The notes below the pieces were generated by a model. The model was given only the letters and a program-made list of their open reading frames with translations. It made no database searches and was not told the origin of the DNA. Shown here piece by piece: positions 30,601 through 45,600 of a stretch of DNA of 60,000 nt. This stretch comes from Antedon mediterranea (lineage: Eukaryota > Echinodermata > Crinoidea > Comatulida > Antedonidae), in contig NC_092676.1 in assembly GCF_964355755.1 (NCBI RefSeq), positions 24,040,288-24,100,287 of the forward strand, in the 5' to 3' direction. Every line of letters begins with the position of its first letter. Positions within the stretch are counted from its first letter, which is position 1. Both the position numbers and the translations under genes were made by a program.

Positions 30601-33600
30601 GGAGCTTGCGATTTGAGACGACCAAGGACCGAAGACCAACCTAGGTCAGTGTCAATCGTTTTAAAGTTGGTCATTGTCTGGACCTTAAAACCATCACACC
30701 TACAGTACAGTATGTCGAGGTGAAGAGTGAGGACACGCGTCCCAATATTTCCACACGCACACACTGCTTAGTATAGTATGATCGGTTGATCCATTTGTAT
30801 TATTTTATTTATCATTATATTTTATTATGTTTAAATTATTATAAATTGTACAATGCTATATTCCATACTTTTCAATAGGTAAACCTAGGATAAACATTAT
30901 TTTGTTTTATTCTCATTAGTGAACACCATCAGTTGATTTTAATAATCGAAGGAGAATTGTTATTAATATCTTATTATCAAATCTGATAGAAATCCACTTG
31001 ATATATTGTAATCTATTATTTAATACCTGCCAATGTAAAGTCATTTCTGCTATATTTAATTATTTAAAGTGCTCAGACATACGGTTCTCAACACATGGTT
31101 TGTATTAAATAATTTAACGAACATTGATTTTTGGTGAATGTTATTTTTTTAAATTTGCTTCAGGACATTTATGTCTTATTTTAGTACTATAATTTTTCAA
31201 AAGGTTACACAAATTGCAATTCAATGTTAAAATTTGGTAATAATTTTGGATTTGATCGTTTTATTTAATGTTTAATTTGAATTTGATGTGAAATCAGTTT
31301 TCTTATGATAAAAACCTCGTTTGAGAGAACAGTGACCCGAGTAGGATTACCTATGGGATGTGAAAGGTACAGATTGGTGGAAACAAATTTAAATAATTAG
31401 TTTTCCAGAAATTATTGAAATTATACTGGAAGACATTTAAAGCAAGTTTTTTGGATATGGTGAAGACTTTGGCGATAGGTGTTACTGTTACTGCCGACCT
31501 CTTCCTATCATAATTGCATCCATGCTGTACTGTAGCTATAGTAGGATGGGAGCCTTTAACCACAAGACGAATAGAAGATTTTAAAAGTAGCCCTCCTAGT
31601 TCCGCAATGATCCGATGTTGATTATAGAACTTACGACGATGAAGGTATAAATAAATCACTTACAGTATCACCCAATTTATACAAAACTGTGACTCGAACT
31701 TAGTCAACCACAGCCACTCTTTGTTTCCTTAAAGCTCTGTCTACACTATCAAACTTAATGTGACAAAAAAATGTGATGTGCCCATATATGGACATGATGG
31801 TGATGTCATATCACTACCATATTTAAGCATACTGTATCACTACCATATTTGGGCACACATTACACTTTTTCTGTCAAACAAATTTGATAGTGTAGACAGA
31901 GCTTTAGTTCTCAATGAACTCAACAAAGTAGATTAAGTATTTAATAACATGCCCTTTGTATAATTTGATTACTGATGTGATGATTACAAATAGAACCAAA
32001 CATGGACATACGGTATTGCATTAATTTTCTATGGAGGCGCGTTTAGTGAATTACTAATTGTATCCAAAAGTGATAGAATTTGCATTTTGTTCTCACCTCT
32101 TGCACATTTCTTTATTTAAACATGAAATTCAAACCAACTCGCTTTGAGCTTTTTGACAGTTTGATAACATAAAAGGCTTTGTCCAGTGTACTTTGTCTGA
32201 CCCTAACTAAACTCAATAAATAAGGTTAATGGCAGAATTGCATAAGTATCTTAAGGGGATAGAGTGCGTCCTCTGCCTGACCCTAACTAAATTCAAGAAA
32301 GCAGGTTAATGCCGGAATTACATAGTATCCCAAGGGCATAGAGTGCGTCCTCTGCTAACGGACTTCAAAATTGGCTTGCTGCTGGACCTTGCAGAAACTG
32401 ATAGAAATTGACTGATTTATATAGACAATGCATTACGCATCAGTTGTTCATCTAAAGAGAGCACAGTACCATTGATCAATGGCCTATATAGACTTGTACA
32501 GAATTTGTTTGTACAGTACCGGACAGAATTATTGCAGATTTTGAACGCATTCAACGCATTGTTAAAGTGTTGACAACTCGTTGAAACTGCGTTGTCCGTT
32601 GGCGTTGAAAGTGTTGAGTTCGTTGAACTGTTTATTCAACCAACACAATGTGTTGCGTTGAGTTTGCGTTGAAATAACGAACAATCGGATTCGTATGGTA
32701 TTTACAGATTGCCAGTGTGTATTAGTAGTAGTAGTAATAGTATAAAATACAGTATTACAAATATTTAAGAAAACAAACATAATGTGTATTTTTCCGCGGA
32801 AACCTAGCTTAATATATTACACTAGGCTAGGCCTACTACTAACGAGTAGGCCCCGTGTGTATATGAGCCGCGTCTGCCATCGCAGTTAAAAGTAGTGGTC
32901 ATGTCCTTAATTACTGTGTGCCTATATTAACTGGAGTATTAAATACCAAAGTTAAGGCGGCGGTGAATCTTGGAGGCTAGGTCACATCGTAATTAATTAT
33001 TTCCAAACTAAAAACTTCGCAGTACTGTACTACATTTTTCTCGATTATTTATAAAAACAACGTAGCCTACACCCGCCGCCATGGAAGGCAACAATACACC
33101 ACCAACATAACGATCCAGCATGGTCGTTGTCTTTTTCACGCATGCTTTTCGAGACGTGAGGGACGAACTGATCGAAAGGTGAAGAGTTCATTCATTATGA
33201 AATAACGCGTAATTAAAAGGGAAAAAATCGTTTAGTTTTATTATTATCCATAAATATATCATTATCATGTATTATATTATAAATTAATTATTGTGATGCC
33301 TAACGTAACCCATGCAGAGAAAAGCGTTAAATATAATAACCAAGAAATAGGAATGACCAATTTGATGACAATAGGCAATTTTACTTTTAGGCGTTTTCTT
33401 TAAAATCAAAACCTGTGCCATACCATATTATTCACGCCAAGGTGTAACCCACAAATATTTGAATAACCAAACAATTCAGAATAAAGAACCACTTTATTCT
33501 GATGCAAGACAATATATTATTACAGGCGAGGTTTAGGCGTTTTCTCTGTAACATACTATTGTTTTGTTTCTTAATATAATTATATTGGCCTCCTCCCCTG

Positions 33601-36600
33601 AAACTGTATGAATGGGATGGGAGTTGCGAGAATATGCGAGCGAACAGCCAACATTTAAATCAGTTTACAGTGTGATGCTTTTCAAAACGCGCAACGTTTT
33701 CAACGCGTTCAACGCTATGGGATTCAATTGTTTAACGTCGTCAATGAACGGTCAACGGGTTCAACACATTCAACACGCTCTATTGTTAACGTATTCAAAA
33801 CGCTTTTTGTACTTAAAAATGTAATGTTGTTCGATTTATAAAGATTTAAATTGGTTCATGGGTGTCGGACACGTCAAATTTTTTAGTTCTTTCAAATTAC
33901 ATTACAACAAACAATGGGACAATTATAAAATAAAAACCAAAATAGAGAAACAATATTTTAACTTTATCTCTTGAATCTCGAACAGCTAAAAAATGTAGGC
34001 CTAAATAAAATTAATTACTTCGTCGTCATTAACGATCGTTAAATACGTCATAACACACGTGGTGTTTTTCTTGAGGAAACCAGGGTGGCGGCCTCGTGTG
34101 TTGATGTCAGTAATTTCCACGTTGTTTGATTTTACGACGTGAGATCGTGTTTTCCCCCGGAAGGCCTACAGTACAGTGTTAACTGTTAGACTTGGCATCG
34201 ACCTTATTATTCGATGTTTTCCTTCACTAAACACTGGGAAATATCACTGTGTGTTTTACTTGGTAACTGTCCGTTCAATACTTAAAAATATATCTAAGCT
34301 TCATATATATTTTTTATTTATATTAAAATATCTGGTAGTGACTGCCGATAGGTATTTTGCCTGTTGTTGTTACTGATCGTTCAGGCGTGCAATCGGCCAG
34401 TCTAGCGCTGCAGCAGCTAGCGTTGAAATAACTAATTGTTTACTTGACATGCTGATAATGACTTTCGTTGAATAAACAACTAAACGTTGAAAGCCGTTCA
34501 ACGCAACGCAAACACAACGCAACGACAACGTGTTGAATGCGTTGGGATTTTTGCAATAATTCTGTCCTGTACTGTACACTTATTGCAAATGATCGAGCAG
34601 TTAAGTCACGGCGCCATTTACCATCCAAACTGGCAACAATATCTGCATGGGTTTGAGGCCGACTTGCTTCTAGTTCTCGGAATAAGGACTTTAAACCGTA
34701 GGAAAAGTGTTACAGGCTGTGTGCACTTCAAAGAACCTAGTTCATCATTCAAGTAGGGGGTTACCCCGGTGAACGGATTTACAAAATAGACCCTGTATCA
34801 GGGGGATTACCACCTTCCCTATTTGATAGGACAGTGACTAACTTAATATTGGTAATCCTTGGCCTCATGTGCCTATAGACATTAAAATAAATAAAACAAA
34901 TTCAAATCACACAATGTAATTTTATATTTTTAGCAATTGAATACCACATTTTATTTATAGAACTTGATCGTAGTTGAAAAATGATTTTTATTTAAAGAGG
35001 AAAATAGTTTAGTTTACTCATTACTCAATACTTGTTTTATATGTTATCCTAACAGTACTGTAGGTGTAGTAAGCAACAAAAACATATTTGTGTTCATGTC
35101 ATTGATTTGTAGCATAACAAATTCAAGTTAATTATTACACAGGATACACAATAATTAAATACATGTACCTTTTGGTAATTCCCTCAATTTAAAACATGTC
35201 AAATTTAAGACAACACGTCATACTGGAAATATTTTTCCTAGTTCAGGAAATGTTTGTGATATTAGTTGCAGAATACACGCCGAGTATGACAAGTTTAATG
35301 TAAATAAATACAAAAGATCCAACATGCTCCGAAAACAAGGTCGTGACCTTTAGATTTATGACATAGTTCCAGATTTTCTGCGCTAAACATAACTCATATT
35401 ATCTCCTGCGGACACGTAATAAACTATTTAAAACTATGTAAAATTAGTTGCTTTTGCCGTACTCAGACAGAACTACTGTGTTTCAATATAAAAGGTGTAA
35501 CAGCAACTTCAATGTTTATTAGGTTATTTATCAAATTACTCTACTTAACCCGAGTATAAACCTATGCCCAATATTAATGCCAATTTCTAATTTAGGCTAT
35601 ATTTCAGATCAGTATTGTAGTTCCATATTTAACTATGAACTTTTAGGCCAGATATTAAATGAGAGCACTTTATGCATACAGTACATCATCTACTATACAG
35701 TATTTAGTATTTTATTACTGTTTTTCTACAGTATTGTTTAATTCAAACAATGTGGAATTTTATTACTGTAGGTAATTGTTTGTATTTGTTTTAATGATTC
35801 CACATCATGATTTCTCGGCTGATGGACAGCAGCAGATGTGTCGATATAGCTGATGATATAACTAGGCTTTACTGTACGTGGCTAGGCTGCAAAGAGCTAT
35901 CTTTTGGCCTAGTAAGCCTGACAGAGTTGATGATGATACGCATGACGATACGTCAGAGGGTTAGTAAAGTATTAAGAATTTGATAGATTATCCCCCATGC
36001 TGAACATCTCTGGATTAATTAGTTGGATTCACCTGATGGTGTAGAGATGGAACTAAACACAACTACCTACCACCTGCTAAGGTGAGCTATCCAATGAATG
36101 CTCATCATCGGAGAAGAAATGTTTCGCATCGTTCATTTCAATTTTACATATTTTGATTTGACAAGGTTAATAATCACAATTGTTTTCTATTTATTTATTT
36201 AAATTTATTAAAATAATAACTAATGAGTAGACTTCACAAGAAGATTTGAAATAGTGTACTGTAAATTCAGAAACTTCTGTTGAATGAAGCTTTCCAGCTT
36301 GTCATTCTATCAAACTTTATGTGAAAAAAACATGTGATGTGCCCATATATAGACATGATGATGTCATATCACTACCATATTTGGGCATATCGCCACCATT
36401 TGGGCACATCACATTGTTTTTGTCAAAGTTTGATACTGTAGAAGCTCTGTCTCCACTATCAAACTGTAATTGATAACAAAAAATGTGATGTGCAGGGAAT
36501 AATTTCGCCAGCGTAGCATAGCAAAAAGCTATACAAAACAACCTTATTGCTACACATTTGTACAATTGTGTAGCAAAAAATACAATACAAAACTATGTTT

Positions 36601-39600
36601 CTCGAATCAAAAATCAGTTTGATTAGCAATATTGCTAAACAGAATTTCGAAATGAAATTTTTCCCTGATGTGTCCAAATAATGGTGATGCCATACCACTA
36701 CCATATTTTGACGTATCACTACCATATTTTGGAACATCGCATTTTTTTGCTCTCTACTAGGATACAGTATTTGAATTGAATAACATGTTTTTTTAGGAAT
36801 GTGAGATTACATGTCATAAATATTTTCTAATTACGTTAGTTCAAAGTAATGAACATACATTATTTTGTCACCTTAATTTGCAATGAGCGAGTTCAAATGG
36901 ATATTTAATCAAAAGCTGAAGTACCATGCCCGAAATTAAACCTGTAACAGTATATCTCAAGGCAAAAACATTGATAGTTCGAAAAATCAAGTGTTATTAA
37001 GAAAATAATAAAACTACAATAATCAGAAAGATTACATCATCAAGAAGCAGAAAACAATTTAAATTGTAAATTGACCTAGTATCTATAATATCTAGACCGT
37101 AGTTTGCAGTATTTACTGTAGGTTAAAAAATGATTATAAAAAGAATACACAACATTTATATTGTATATAATATAATCCATCCAATTGAAGTTAAATAGTA
37201 ATGCTTTAGTTGTACTACAGATAAGCTATAATTTTACCAATTCTTCTCACGAAGGACCATACTACAATATTATCACTGAAATAGTTTATAACCGAGAACC
37301 TGATACATCACTTTTGCCTGGTAGATTAAAAGTGATGTTCTGTATGTTCTATTTAAGGTTCTACTTAAAATACTAAGGGATAGATTATACAGAGACATTG
37401 GCATTTTCTCTTGAATGTAAAGTGACCCAATTAAGTTAAAAACTCAATCGTTAAATAGCAAATTGGTGCATTTCCTACTGGTTTGACTGGTCTTAGTCAC
37501 TACATTTCCATCAAACATTCAGTATTATGAACAAAACCACTGTTCTGCTAATTATATAGAAATTAAGTCCGGAAAATTCAGTACCAAATTATTGATGTAC
37601 TATAAGATGTAACTAATCTACTAAATACAAAATAGTCAAATAATTTTGTACTTTGTCTATCCATTTGACAAATATCAGCTTCAATTTCTCTTGGTCTGTT
37701 TTTAATGGCTACAGTAGGCCTAACCTACCACTACTAGATAAGTGTTTATTTTATGTATAATTTTTTTCTTACACCATTTTTAATACCAGTTGAATTGAAG
37801 CCAATTTAGTCTGGAAAATCTTCCTGCCAAGAACCTGATTTAGGAGAACACAGAAAACATTGAGTTCTTTGACATTGATTGAGCATGTTGCAAGTTTTAT
37901 AATTTTTTATCTTATCATCTTTATCAATAATAATAAAGTATTTCTTTCTATTTGACCATAGAGATATTAATCATACATACATACATACATATGGGATCCT
38001 TGTCTTCTACGTCGTAGAACTGCAGTCGAAAACCTATTCAGCACCAAATAGCCTACTAAGGTGTTCGTTAAGAATTTTTTTTGATTGTGTAATGGCTTTG
38101 GCTTGCCTGATTTCCATACTTAAAATACGAGAGATTTTAAGATGATATCACTACTGTATAATATCTCTATGATTTGACAAATCATCATGTTTAACCTATA
38201 GAAAACGTTAACATCTGATCACACCTATCGCTTTGATCTTTTGCAGCCTCTTGTTCTTGTCATTATTAAAATAAAATGAAGCCATTGACCTTCAGATACA
38301 TCACTAAGTCGCACATTAAATGAATTTTTCAATTCCGTTTTAGTTTTGATTTTTTGTAGCCTAGTACAAAATAACAATATCCATATTTTTTACCATATCA
38401 TTTCTGTATACAATACTATTTTGTTTTGTTTTGCTATGGTGGAAAATAAATGTCTTTGAAACAATATAGTAGTATAATACATTCTAAATTTAAGACAATA
38501 CAGTAGTTACTGTATATTACTGTATTAATTTAGTTTCTTTACAAACTAATGTTTCCAATAAACTACCATGGCAAACAAAGGTATACAATGAGTTCCTAAA
38601 GCCAAATTAACAACAACAAAACAAAGGAACAATACATTTGACACTAAACAGTAAATTCTTTTGTTTCAACAATTCAATGTACAGTAGTGTGAATAAAGAT
38701 TAGTGTGTGTTTTTGTATACTTTTCAGCTTTTAGAAAAGCTGTATTATTTCAACTTGGTACACGACTTGAGTTTATACATGCTCCCTTCTGGTTAATTAG
38801 TTACTGATTGATTAGATTTAGAGAGGGTGAACTTGTTTAAACCAGTGTTCAGTAGTCAAGTGCAGTTTTTAAAATTGTTTGTTAGTTGATGAAAATAAAG
38901 TAGTACAAAATATGGAAACATTCAAGCTTGGTTTAATATTTACCCTGAAAGTTGGTTCGTACAGTACTACCAAAGTTGGCAATTATTGTGCACATGAAAC
39001 CAACTTTCCCAGGTCAATAAAAATAGTCCTTATGGTGTGCAATTGGCATTTTTATTTTAAAGATGGGCCAAAGAAATTCTGCTACTACTGTATTCTACCC
39101 CGCAGTATAATGAATTGTTCCAAATGTAGAAACATCTTGTTAATGTTGATCTTGTTGAAAGGATTTAAATATTTTACACAGAGTGCTAAATTGGGTATAC
39201 ATTACGCCATATGTCCCCAAATAACCCCACTGAATTGAATTATAGTACTCTAAATGCCTCCACTAAACTGCAACCAGCTCATTAAGCGAGCACATCCAAA
39301 TTGAATCGTAGTAGAGGAATGGTTTACGATACGATCCTCCATCTCATGTCGTAGAACACTTCACAGGTCTGTCAACCGTGCGTACCTTAATGACTCTTTC
39401 ATACTTCCATCCACTTCTTGCCATTCAAGGATTTTTACAAACCTGAAGATAAGAAAATATAACACTTAATATTACCATTTTGATATCGTGTACTGGGTAT
39501 ACAGAGAATAAACTATAATTATTTTTTCGATGTCCTGCTAAGTAGATACTGTGGTTGTGTAGGATATCGGGTATGCATGAATGCTGTACTTTTGATATTG

Positions 39601-42600
39601 GTGAAATTGGATTTCTGTGTCATCATATAGCTTCATCATTTCGTTTGCGGATAATGTTACCAATATTAAAGTGCTCATTGAGAAAGTACATAATATTATT
39701 AATGTTAAATATGATTCTGGTTTTTTTTATTGTACTCTCTTGAAAAAGGTTGCTGAAAAGTTTGTTGAAAAGTTGCAGTAGTAATGATCATTGTTGATTT
39801 GGAAAATTAAGCATTGAAAATAAGAATTTAGATTTTTTTGATGAGCAACTCACTTGGACATTACCGATCCTCTTGGATTTACTGATCCAGTTTATTGCTA
39901 CTTACGTAGTAGTTGGATCTTTCTAAAGTTACCCATTTGTATTCAGTTACCTCATCTCTGCAATCAAAGCCTAGATAAGAAGTTGAATCGTACAGAAATA
40001 GGTCATAAAAGAGAATTGAAGTTGGCGTAGCATAAATGGACATTTTATGTACTCCTCGCCAGGTGGATTATAGAACTAACCAGATTTTCAGTAATATCAG
40101 CCGCCACAATGGTGTTCTATGATCAGAATAATAATAAAGCATCGGGATGTTGTAATATGTGTTCTTGTAATGGTTCTACGGTCATTCTGTCTTATCTTAC
40201 GTCTCATAAGTGTCATGCGAAAAGTGGATGGCTTTTGCAAAGAGTAAATAAGGTTTGTTATATAATATTTTTATACTAATTCCTTATTTATTGCCTGGTA
40301 CTATGATCGGGTATGACAATTACAGTCTCAAATATTCACATCTACTTAACATAGTGATACTTTATGGTAATGGAATAAAAGAATGCAAATTTTGATGATA
40401 TGTTATTGTTAAATAATATTAATATTTAAAATAGGGAGTGCTATATTTTTGTCATAATATTAATAATGCTAAATAAATCTCAAGACTAATTGGTTACCAA
40501 TACATTTATTGTGAAAGTACTATTGTAGCCAATGAACAAAGATGAAAAGACTCTAAATTCAATGGATGCCTATATACAGAGACACTCTATTCCTAGTAAA
40601 TAGGTGTCATAATGGCCATTAATGAATATTCATAGGTTATTCTCTAAATGCATATTTTTATTTGTCATCAAACATAAAATATTTGATATGAAAATGTATT
40701 TGATGCATTTTTATATAGTCACATTTTTAGTTGCTTATATGATCAAAGTTATGTAGTTTTCCAATTAAAATTGTGCATAGTAATAATTTAAATATTCCTC
40801 AGAATTACAGTACATTAGAACATTCAATTGATTATCTATATTTTATCGAGATTAGTCCAATATTAAAGGTCTAATTTCAACAATTTAATTTCAATATTCT
40901 ATCTGATTTACATTCTGTACCAACTCAATTCATTAGTGGGCTGTGTATATGAGCTTAATGTGACCTTCATTTGACCTTTGATTGAGATAATTGTATTAGA
41001 CTTGATTGAAAAATCTAAGGTAATATTCCGTAATAAATTTGAAAATTGAATCTAACTAGTTCAATTTAATATCATTGCGTACCATATTGAACACTGAGCC
41101 TAATTATTTTCTAAATCGCTTTTCCAAGACAGTTGGATTTAATTCAAGTATTCTTATTGTTTATTTTGTTTTCACCGTTAATATTTTATTAAAGTAGTAA
41201 ACAGTAATTGTATTTTCCTTTTTTTCACCTGGTTTCCAGTTTATTATAATCTTGAACATATATGTACAGTAATTTCCTCTAGGTATTTCATTCATCAGAC
41301 CAGGGAGTTGTTATTAGACAACTCCCTGATCAGACAATGTAACAATAGTACTGTACATCCTCAGTGGAACTCGTAATATCCCTTTGTGGTCCTAGGCAAT
41401 GTTATTAAGTACTATACTAACCATGTGTAAGTATTGTCATAATAGCAAGTAATTCCCAAGGACATGAAAGTGGGTATCCGAAGATTTGAACCCTGACCTC
41501 ACACATGGAAACACCCAAAGGCGTAACATCTGCATTTATTTCAGATTAATTTTAATAATATACTGTAAGTGTAAGTAAATTCAACTAAATAGTTTTAAAC
41601 ACTTGCCATGTTATATTTATAGATTTAAATAGTGCGTGGGAAATGCAGTGAATGAAGTTCTTTCAAAAGTGTATCATTGACATGAATAATTGCCACAGAC
41701 ATGTATCGATGTTCGTGGTTGAACTCTGTCGTCCAAACACCTTTAGGTTTCCTGGCCTACTTCAATCAATTTTTATTATGTTGTAAACAAGCAGTTTCAG
41801 TTGACAATTGAGAGGTTTTTATTTAAATTACTATCTGTTGATTCAACCAAGCTAGTATGATAAATAATTAAATTAAATATGAAAAAATGTTCTGGTTCGT
41901 GCCTAGTTTACCTAGATAAACTAACAATAGCCCATGGTTTACAAGGAGGAGCAAATTATAATAAGTTCTTTAAAAACCCCTCTACAGGGAATGGGCTAAT
42001 CTACTGTACCAACCACAACTTCACATGGCCACATTCCAATTTTCACTATCATTCTTGAAGAGCAATATAGCTAGAAAATGATATTGTTCACAAAAATTGG
42101 GAACTTCCCAAGTAACCAAGCACCATCATCATTCCTCAAGGCTTTCCTCAAGGAGACAGTGAGGAGGGAGATTTCAAGGTAAAGTGGCACAGAGAGTAAT
42201 AGGTTACTAACACCACTTTTGATTTGATTTGTGTATTTGAACACATTGTTTATCCATACTTTGTACGCTTGTTCTATTCATGGCTTTCTTTCCCCCCACA
42301 ATACAATTCTGTACAAAGTTGATGCTCAACTTTTAATCAAGTCAACTGAATGAGGATGTATAAATTGTGATGATGTGGGTCTTCAACTCATAACCTAATT
42401 TAAGGAGTTTTTAATTATGATTATATCGGGTAATTATTTGGTTAAATACGCTTTTTTCGGCATCAATTTTAGAAATTCGTCCAATTTAGCGTTAATAGCG
42501 TGGATCATTTGTAGATCAGTATCTGTTTTCCATTGAACTTGAGTATAGGTTTTGTTTTAAATGTCAAGCCTTGATATGCTTGATTGCAATCTTCCACAGA

Positions 42601-45600
42601 GACAATAAGCCACTAGACAGCCTGGCACAATCTAATATTAGCCAAGAACCAAGAGTGCTAACTAATTAATTGCGTGAATTAATTATTCACCACTGTTTTG
42701 CAGTATTAATTAGTTATGAAGTTGTAGGCTCCTCCCAGACTTTTGTTAATTGATTTATCTATTTCATTGTGGTTTGGTCTGGTAGTTTATTATTGTTTTT
42801 AAATTTAATTGTTATGGTGTATTGTATACGTCTTTTGTATTTTCTCTATTGAGTGGTTGTACATAAGTTTCAGATGATGACCATATATCACATGTTGACT
42901 TTAGAGAGATAGATAGGTATTATAACTGTAATTTATATCAAATTAAATAAACAAGAGAACCTCATTTTCGCCGTCTTTTAATCCTTTACAAAATTAATGT
43001 GCATAAAATATGTATGGTAATTGTTTACTATGTTCAGTGGACAAGAGTCAGTACTTAATAATGTAATTACTGTTGGTAACTTGACCAGTGCAAGCTTGAC
43101 CGCTGCAGACATATTTAAATCATTAATGCACTGGTTGTTTTATTAATAGTAATACAGAAACTGAATAATATAATATATAAAAATCGCTGGGCTAAAAATA
43201 CTTATGTGAAAGTGCGATGGTGGCTTTACTAAAAAGCATAGCAAAAGCATGCTAATACTATAGTACTGAAAAATACCTAATTAGATTAATAATACAATAG
43301 AACTCACTCCTATACTTCAGGGGACACCCCTAGTATAAAGGGTCTTTCACACCTGTTCCGGCACGGTTCCGATCCGGCGCCGGAAAATCCAATCGAACGC
43401 CAATGTTTCGTTTTCACGCAGCTACGCACATATCGATTGGCGCATAGCCGCGTGAAAACGAAACATTGATGTTCGATTCGCCGGACCGGAACCGTGCCGG
43501 AACAGGTGTGAAAGACCCTTTAAGCAGTTGTTGGATCCTGAAGGGGTCCCCTTTATAGGGTTGTAATACTCATCATCAAAAATGATTGTTTTATAACAAC
43601 TAAACTTAAATTAATTCCTTGAGTTAATTCTATGTATTCATATAATAATGCAAAAGAAAGAAAGACCACAGTAACCAAAAATAACTTCACATTTCTTTAT
43701 CTGAGTACAAGCTTATAATAAAGCAATTACGCATAGCAAAATCAATACGTTAGCCTGTAGAACTAGCACATGCAAGGCTTGCATTTAAACTGTGCCGGTA
43801 TTAAAGCCTCTCTAATCAACTGCTCTATTGATTTAGGTATATTCCTCCTAAAAGCAATGCATAATTATTCTTCCAACAGTTGAGACTCCTTTCAATTGGT
43901 CATCATTGTTTGACCATTGAAACGTGGTAGATATTAAGAAGTTATCCATAGAATAATGCATTAGTATTCTCAATTTTGTGTTTTTTAATATATAAATTAT
44001 AATATAGTATTAAGCAATACAATGATTGTATAGGACTCCAATTAAAAATCATTTGCCAATTTGATTGTTTAAAAATGTGTAGCTTTGTTAATAAATTTTT
44101 ATTTTTGCCAGTGGCATGTTCGGATTCTCAAATTCAGTCCAGTGGCCAGAGAAAACTACATTACGTTTTTTTTGGTCATACTAGTATGTTTTTCACAGAA
44201 TCCGGAATGTGTTAGTATGAATGGTTCTATACCACAGTACTACACTATTTCATAATATTTTCTCTAACGTCTGCTGGGCTCAGTGTGAACAAAGGCTTTA
44301 AGTTAAAGATATGTTCACATTGAGCCAGGCAGTGGCCTTTAATAAAGAACACTGCTGGGCTCAGTGTGAACTACTGTAAGCTTTAAGTTAAAGCTATTTT
44401 CATACTGAACCAGGCGGTGGTCTTTAATAAAGGACACTGCCGAGCTCAGTGTGAACGAAGCTTTAAGTAAAAGCTATGTTCACACTAAACCAGGCAGTGG
44501 CCTTTACTAAAAGACATTTCCTATCCATACTGTAGTGAACTTTCCTTTTTCGAAATACCAGTTTCACTACCGTAATGCATACAAATCAAAATCAAATCAA
44601 TTCATTATGTCTTCGGCAATTTCAAAATCAGTCATTTTAAAAATGAGCAGGCATACTTAATACCGCTCATCAACTATCCCAATGCATTATGAAGTATGTG
44701 ATATGAACCTACTTAAAAGACCATACACTTGATGATGGCAAATATCATGTGATGCTTGAATGTCAACTTCCTACTGAAGTCTACCATACATGTTTACATT
44801 ATTTTGGTATAAAATTCAGTATTATTATTAAATCATAAATTATGTTTTTTTTTTCTTGTTTATCGATGTGTTTTGAGGTTTTAATAAAATAAAATATGAC
44901 CCCACCCATCTGTTCATGCCATTTACATTTGAACAATGTTATTCTTTTTAAGTGTTAATTTTTTTTTCTCGTAAAATCTGTAAAATCTTTTTCTGGTTAT
45001 TAAATTATTTAATCATGATAGTTCCAGTTCAATCAAAATTGAAAATTCAGAATCCAGAATGTTTGAATTAATATTTAAACAGAAAAATGTTTATTTTTTA
45101 CAAAATATAAATCAACTAAATGTATATCATCTTTTACTCTTAAATCTGCATTTTATGTAAATGAAGTACCATTACTTTTCACATAATACATCAATTTATT
45201 TCACCTTTAAGGAATGTTTTAAAGATTATAAATTATACACGCTTTCTCTATTTAATTCTTAGAAAATGAACCAATCTATTCTATAAAACAGTATTAATGA
45301 TGTACTGTAAACTAAAATGCCCAACAAGTACAATTAAAGTCTTATCAGGGGCCATGACAGTATATTTCCAAAAATGGTTGCCACATCAACGGCTTTTATA
45401 ACCTGTAGTGTAACTATCATATTCTGGCAAATAAATATATTTTTCCATCGGTTCTGCACTGTTAAACACGATAATATTCTGCTCGCAACACCACACAAGC
45501 TATTACAGTTTTTATGGTAATTTATTATTATCTGATGTCATAGGTGGTGAAGGCATGCATATTCCAATTATTTTAGAAATATTTATGCTGATAATAACAA

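Larger units (their letters stand above)
30900..32511 (+). other. PPFIA: Liprin-alpha intron 1, 30.9-32.5 kb
   Basis: Intron sequence with one MITE (31731-31906) and a tandem duplication (32197-32355). No coding frame. Confidence 0.6.
34577..43299 (+). other. PPFIA: Liprin-alpha intron 1, 34.6-43.3 kb
   Basis: Long AT-rich stretch with scattered MITEs at 36305-36755 and 37956-38173 and a hairpin at 41303-41331. Open frames such as 38879-39238 lack any family resemblance and have no coding bias. No gene is supported. Confidence 0.6.

Noticed and set aside
38879-39238. 119-residue plus-strand open frame in liprin intron 1
   Set aside because: No domain, no splice context and no compositional difference from the surrounding intron.
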